From Mesostigma viride (Eukaryota > Streptophyta > Mesostigmatophyceae > Mesostigmatales > Mesostigmataceae): a DNA stretch of 24,462 nt. The stretch is taken from assembly GCA_009746045.1 (NCBI GenBank), contig RPFO01001962.1, forward strand, positions 1 through 24,462, in the 5' to 3' direction. The position numbers and the translations under genes were made by a program. Shown here one piece after another: positions 20,985 through 24,462 of this stretch (positions are counted from its first letter, which is position 1; each line of letters opens with the position of its first letter). Under the pieces are notes generated by a model. It did not search any database, was not told the DNA's origin, and was given only the letters and a program-made list of their open reading frames with translations.

Positions 20985-21568
20985 GTGCACCCACTTTTCA
21001 CGGTACGGAGGGTACCGCGGATTTTTTTGGCGCGGAAAATATTCGCCGCCAAAAATTAACCATGCATGCATGCCCGTCGTCTCCAAACATTGCATTACAT
21101 GCACGTGACGGCGTGTTCCCTCGGTCATGGTGCGCGGCGGTGCCAGCTGGACTGATGTCATGCCCTCCACGTAGGCTCGTTCTACATTTCAGAACTGATC
21201 CATGGCGCATAATTAGAATTTTGGAAGGTAGAATCAGGTTCTGAAGGTTCTACATAGTAGCCTAGTAAGGGTACACTAACATGTAGCCCAGTAGTTACTA
21301 ATCCTGCGATCATGACGGAATATACATGTAGTGATACTAATCGATACATGTAGTACACATGGTTGGCGCACAGAATGTTGTACAACCTGCCCTACATGTC
21401 GGAAAAACGCACACTCTGACAAACGTGATTGGAATATATTGTACAACATCATCACTAACGCTACATCCGGAACTGTTCTAGTGAATAGCATTACAATGTA
21501 CTCCCCCGGCAGGTGTGGGTGCCCGAGTACTTGGAGTCTGAACACGCAGTGTCGACTCCTATTGGTGC
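20985..21568. other. Unassigned flank right of the inverted repeat
   Basis: No gene found. Near 21020-21060 there is an imperfect palindrome with TTTTTTTGGCGCGG on one side and CCGCCAAAAATT on the other, resembling paired E2F-like sites or the end of a small element. At 21466-21490 'tccggaactgttcta' and 'gaatagca' resemble part of the palindromic element at 21569, suggesting an older fragment of it. Confidence 0.4.
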
Positions 21569-21828
21569 AACAGTCACTACAAACGTCGAAAATCTATTGC
21601 TCCACCCCCCCAAAAAAAGCGTTCCGGAACTGTTCGAAGCGAATAGCACTGACAGGATTCGAACCTGCGTCCAGAGTGAGGTTGCGGAGTGAGGGAGGCC
21701 AGCCATCATGGTCCGCACACAAATCTGGCTCGGGTCCGATCCCTGTCAGTGCTCTTCGCTTCGAACAGGTCCGGAACGCTTTTTTGTGGGGTTGGAGCAA
21801 TAAATACTCGACATTTGCAGTGACTGTT
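21569..21828. mobile_element. 260-bp palindromic element with tRNA T-arm-like sequences
   Basis: The two ends are inverted copies of about 95 bp: 'aacagtcactacaaacgtcg' on the left matches the reverse complement of the right end (aacagtcactgcaaatgtcg). Both continue through ttattgctcca, a C/A run, gcgttccgga, tgttcgaagcgaa and gcactgacagg. In the left arm the minus strand reads GCAGGTTCGAATCCTGT, which folds as a tRNA T-arm with a good pol III B-box. The right arm has GGTCCGATCCC on the plus strand. No D-arm or anticodon arm is visible, so this is not a complete tRNA. It best fits a short foldback or MITE-like element derived from tRNA 3' halves. Confidence 0.7.
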
Positions 21829-22181
21829 CAGTTCCGGGCTCACAAATGATTTGCCGGGCACAGGCGTCGTTGCGCGGCGTATCTTTGTGATCTTTTCTGT
21901 ACAGCTGTCGGAACGGCCCGCGGGTGCAACCTAGGACCGTTACTGGACACGGAAAAAATTTAAAATTTTTCAGGTTGGACCAGTCGTTTCACATGATTCG
22001 TCGTACGTACGCAAATATCCTCCACGCATGCCATGTCGACGCTGCACTGACACACACCAGGGACTTTGGAAGGTGCGCACCCTGCCCGCCAGGTAATTGA
22101 TGCGGTGTTTTGCAGGCGCGCACCGCCGGATGCGCCCACCACGCCCGCCACCGCACGTCCAGTGACCGACTGTGGTCCACG
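21829..22181. other. Unassigned spacer
   Basis: No gene or repeat that I can support. Short frames on both strands have no recognisable features. Confidence 0.4.
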
Positions 22182-22975
22182 TTCTTTTTCGCCTGCGGGT
22201 GCAGCCCCCATAATGCGTACGAGCAGCTTCACGGCTTTCTTCTTTGGAAATCAAGAACAACGGGCCTGACAACAACAACAACGACAGCAGCATCAGCAAC
22301 AACAAGAGTGAGTTCGCGGGATTTTACGTACGTGGTTTTCCTAATTTTTTTTCACCTGGCATGTTTGAGTATTCATCCCATTTTGCGTCATGACGGCTTC
22401 CTGAACGACGACTCTCTTCTCCCTCTCCCTCTCCCCCCCCTCTCCCTCTTATTTTTCACCAGGTTTTTCATGCCGATTTTAAATCCCTTTTGCGTCATGC
22501 TCTTTGTAGCGTGATGTCGTCAATTGTCACTCACAACAATACTATCATTGTGGTTCGTTCTTTTTCGCCTGCGGGTGCAGGTCACGGTCGTTGCGTACGA
22601 GCAGCTTCACGGCTTTCTTCTTTGGAAATCAAGAACAACGGGCCTGACACAAGAACAACGACAGCAGCATCAGCAACAACAAGAGTGAGTTGCGGGATTT
22701 TATGTACGTTGTTTTTCTCATGTTTTTTCACCTGTCATGTTGAGTATTCATCCCATTTTGCGTCATGCCGGCTTCCTGAACGACGACTCTCTCTCCTCTC
22801 CCTCTCCCCCCCTCTCCCTCTTATTTTTCACCAGGTTTTTCATGCCGATTTTTAATCCCTTTTGCGTCATGCTCCTTGTAGCGTGATGTCGTCAATTGTC
22901 ACTCACAACCATGCTATCATTGTGGTTCGTTCTTTTTCGCCTGCGGGTGCAGGTCACGAGCGTTGCGTGCGGTGC
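22182..22975 (+). repeat. Tandem duplication, about 375-bp unit, two copies plus a partial third
   Basis: Anchor 'ttctttttcgcctgcgggtg' occurs at 22182, 22558 and 22930, giving spacings of 376 and 372 bp. Each full copy contains, in order: the anchor ending in 'ggtgcag', a block reading gagcagcttcacggctttct, a CAA/CAG-rich block, 'aagagtgagtt' (donor-like), a pyrimidine tract of CCCTCT type, and 'ttatttttcaccagg' (acceptor-like). The frames 22110-22514 and 22490-22855 follow the duplication. Exon-like structure is possible but no protein family is seen. Confidence 0.85.
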
Positions 22976-23010
22976 GTCATCAATCCAAGAACAAAACACG
23001 ATGTGGCTAA

Positions 23011-23579
23011 ACCCTCCCTCTCCCTCTCCCTCTCCCTCTCCCTCTCCCTCTCCCTCTCCCTCTCCCTCTCCCTCCCTCTCCCTCTCCCTCTCCCTCTCCC
23101 TCTCCCTCTCCCTCTCCCTCTCCCTCTCCCTCTCCCTCTCCCTCTCCCTCTCCCTCTCCCTCTCCCTCTCCCTCTCCCTCTCCCTCTCCCTCTCCTCTCC
23201 CTCTCCTCTCCCTCTCCCTCTCCCTCTCCCTCTCCCTCTCCCTCTCCCTCTCCCTCTCCCTCTCCCTCTCCTCTCCCTCTCCCTCTCCTCTCCCTCTCCC
23301 TCTCCCTCTCCCTCTCCTCTCCCTCTCCCTCTCCGTCTCTCTCCTCTCCCTCTCCCTCTCCGCTTACGCCTCCCTCTCCCTCTCTCCTCTCCCTCTCCCT
23401 CTCCCTCTCCCCTCTCCCTCCCTCTCCCTCTCCCTCTCCTCTCCCTCTCCCTCTCCCTCCACCTCTCCCTCTCCCTCTCCCTCTCCCTCTCCCTTTTCCC
23501 TCCCTCCCTCCATCCTCCCCTCCCTCCCTCCCTCCCTCCCTCCTCCCCCCCCTCCCTCCCTCCCTCCCTCCTCCTCCCT

Positions 23580-23673
<94 letters not shown>

Positions 23674-24058
23674 CCTCTCTCTCTCTCTCTCTCCTCTCCC
23701 TCTCCCTCTCCCTCTCCCTCTCCTCTCCCTCTCCTCTCCCTCTCCCTCTCCCTCTCCATCTCCCTCTCCCTCTCCCTCTCCCTCTCCCTCTCCCTCTCCC
23801 TCTCCCTCTCCCTCTCCCTCTCCCTCTCCCTCTCCCTCTCCCTCTCCTCCCTCCCTCCCTCCTCCCTCCCTCCTCCCTCCCTCCCTCCCTCCCTCCCTCC
23901 CTCCCTCCCTCTCCCTCCCTCCCTCCTCCCTCCTCCCTCCCTCCCTCCCTCCTCCTCCCTCCCTCTCCTCCCTCCTCCTCCCTCCTCCCTTCCTCCCTCC
24001 TCCCTCCCTCCCTCCATCCATCCCTCCCTCCCTCCCTCCCTCCATCCCTCCATCCCTC
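23011..24058 (+). repeat. Polypyrimidine tract of CCCTCT, CT and CCCT microsatellites
   Basis: Roughly: (CCCTCT)n at 23011-23506, CCCT/CCTCC blocks to 23587, (CT)n at 23588-23690, (CCCTCT)n again to about 23845, then CCCTCC-type repeats. The other strand is almost pure purine with regular GGG runs. The 363- and 229-codon open frames on the minus strand encode only Gly, Glu and Arg and are translated microsatellite. Confidence 0.97.
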
Positions 24059-24410
24059 TTACGGTTACGCTTACGCTTACGGTTACGCTTACGGTTACGC
24101 TTACGCTTACGGTTACGCTTACGCTTTACGCTTAACGCTTACGCTTACGCTTACGCTTACGCTTACGCTTACGCTTACGCTTACGCTTACGCTTACGCTT
24201 ACGCTTACCTACGCTTACGCTTACGCTTACGCTTACGCTTACGCTTACGCTTACGCTTACGTTGCTTACGCTTACGCTTACGCTTACGCTTACGCTTACG
24301 CTTACGCTTACGCCGCCCTCCTCTCCTACGGTTACGCTTACTCTTTACGGTTATGCTTACGCTTAGGTTTACGCTTACGCTTACGCTTAGGCTTACGCTT
24401 ACGCTTACGC
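24059..24410 (+). repeat. TTACGC hexamer array with TTACGG and TTAGG variants
   Basis: About 55 hexamers, mostly TTACGC with scattered TTACGG, and a few TTAGGT or TTAGGC variants near the right end. The boundary with the polypyrimidine tract is sharp. A lone gcttacgcc occurs earlier at about 23361 inside the CCCTCT tract. The CCCTCT repeat resumes at 24411 and runs off the window. Confidence 0.95.
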
Positions 24411-24462
24411 CCTCCCTCTCCCTCTCCCCTCTCCCTCTCCGTCTCCCTCTCCCTCTCCCTCT
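24411..24462 (+). repeat. CCCTCT microsatellite, runs off the window
   Basis: The same hexamer as at 23011 resumes directly after the TTACGC array and continues to the window edge. Confidence 0.95.

Noticed and set aside
20973-21060. Target-site duplication or extended arm at the right end
   Set aside because: Compared outward from GGTGCGCGCACC, the two flanks share no direct repeat and no further inverted homology that I can see.
21646-21752. Complete tRNA gene
   Set aside because: The 7-bp ends pair and a T-arm is present, but there is no D-arm or anticodon arm and the two halves are mirrored.
22954-24045. 363-codon Gly-Glu-Arg frame
   Set aside because: Pure translation of GAGGGA-type microsatellite with no flanking protein-like sequence.

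Overview
The window looks like a nuclear chromosome segment from a eukaryote. It has one spliced-looking gene with GT-AG introns, very little coding density, satellite DNA, minisatellites, microsatellites and long inverted repeats. No bacterial operon, Shine-Dalgarno pattern, rRNA or complete tRNA is visible. The mixed GC content and the transposase type would fit an alga or another protist, but the sequence alone does not fix the lineage.

Layout. 1-801 is unassigned flank. 802-4143 (minus) carries a DDE-type transposase-like gene in five or more pieces, about 980 residues in total. It has a Cys/His-rich middle, a catalytic-looking core (DYAENY, then SDNC, then GEQHGKGEVDG) and a Cys-rich C-terminus. 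Two introns keep frame exactly (2763-2800 and 1533-1693). A third has a good acceptor but an uncertain donor, and two other joins show unexplained frame changes. Just upstream of the gene, at 4278-4860, lies a tandem satellite of about 230 bp carrying the GC palindrome CGCCGGCCGGCG or its close variant. The same motif sits inside a transposase intron. 4861-5942 is mostly featureless, with an AT-rich block at 5133-5303.

5943-20984 is a 15 kb foldback-like structure. Each arm holds, from outside in: an outer segment of about 1.2 kb (with a TATA-like box and an outward-facing open frame), a GC-rich minisatellite of about 30 bp units (16 units left, 25 right), a conserved spacer of about 270 bp, and a 70-71 bp satellite. 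The satellite runs forward for about 9.8 kb (7921-17690, roughly 138 units) and then flips at about 17690 to run inverted for about 1 kb (roughly 15 units). The forward array contains kilobase-scale internal duplications and a patch rich in single-base deletions.

20985-24462 holds a 260 bp palindromic element with tRNA T-arm-like (B-box) sequence, a tandem duplication of about 375 bp with splice-like signals, and then more than 1 kb of polypyrimidine (CCCTCT, CT, CCCT) followed by a TTACGC hexamer array that runs toward the window edge.

The only convincing protein gene is the transposase-like one. The rest is repeat architecture, and most long open frames there are translated repeats.
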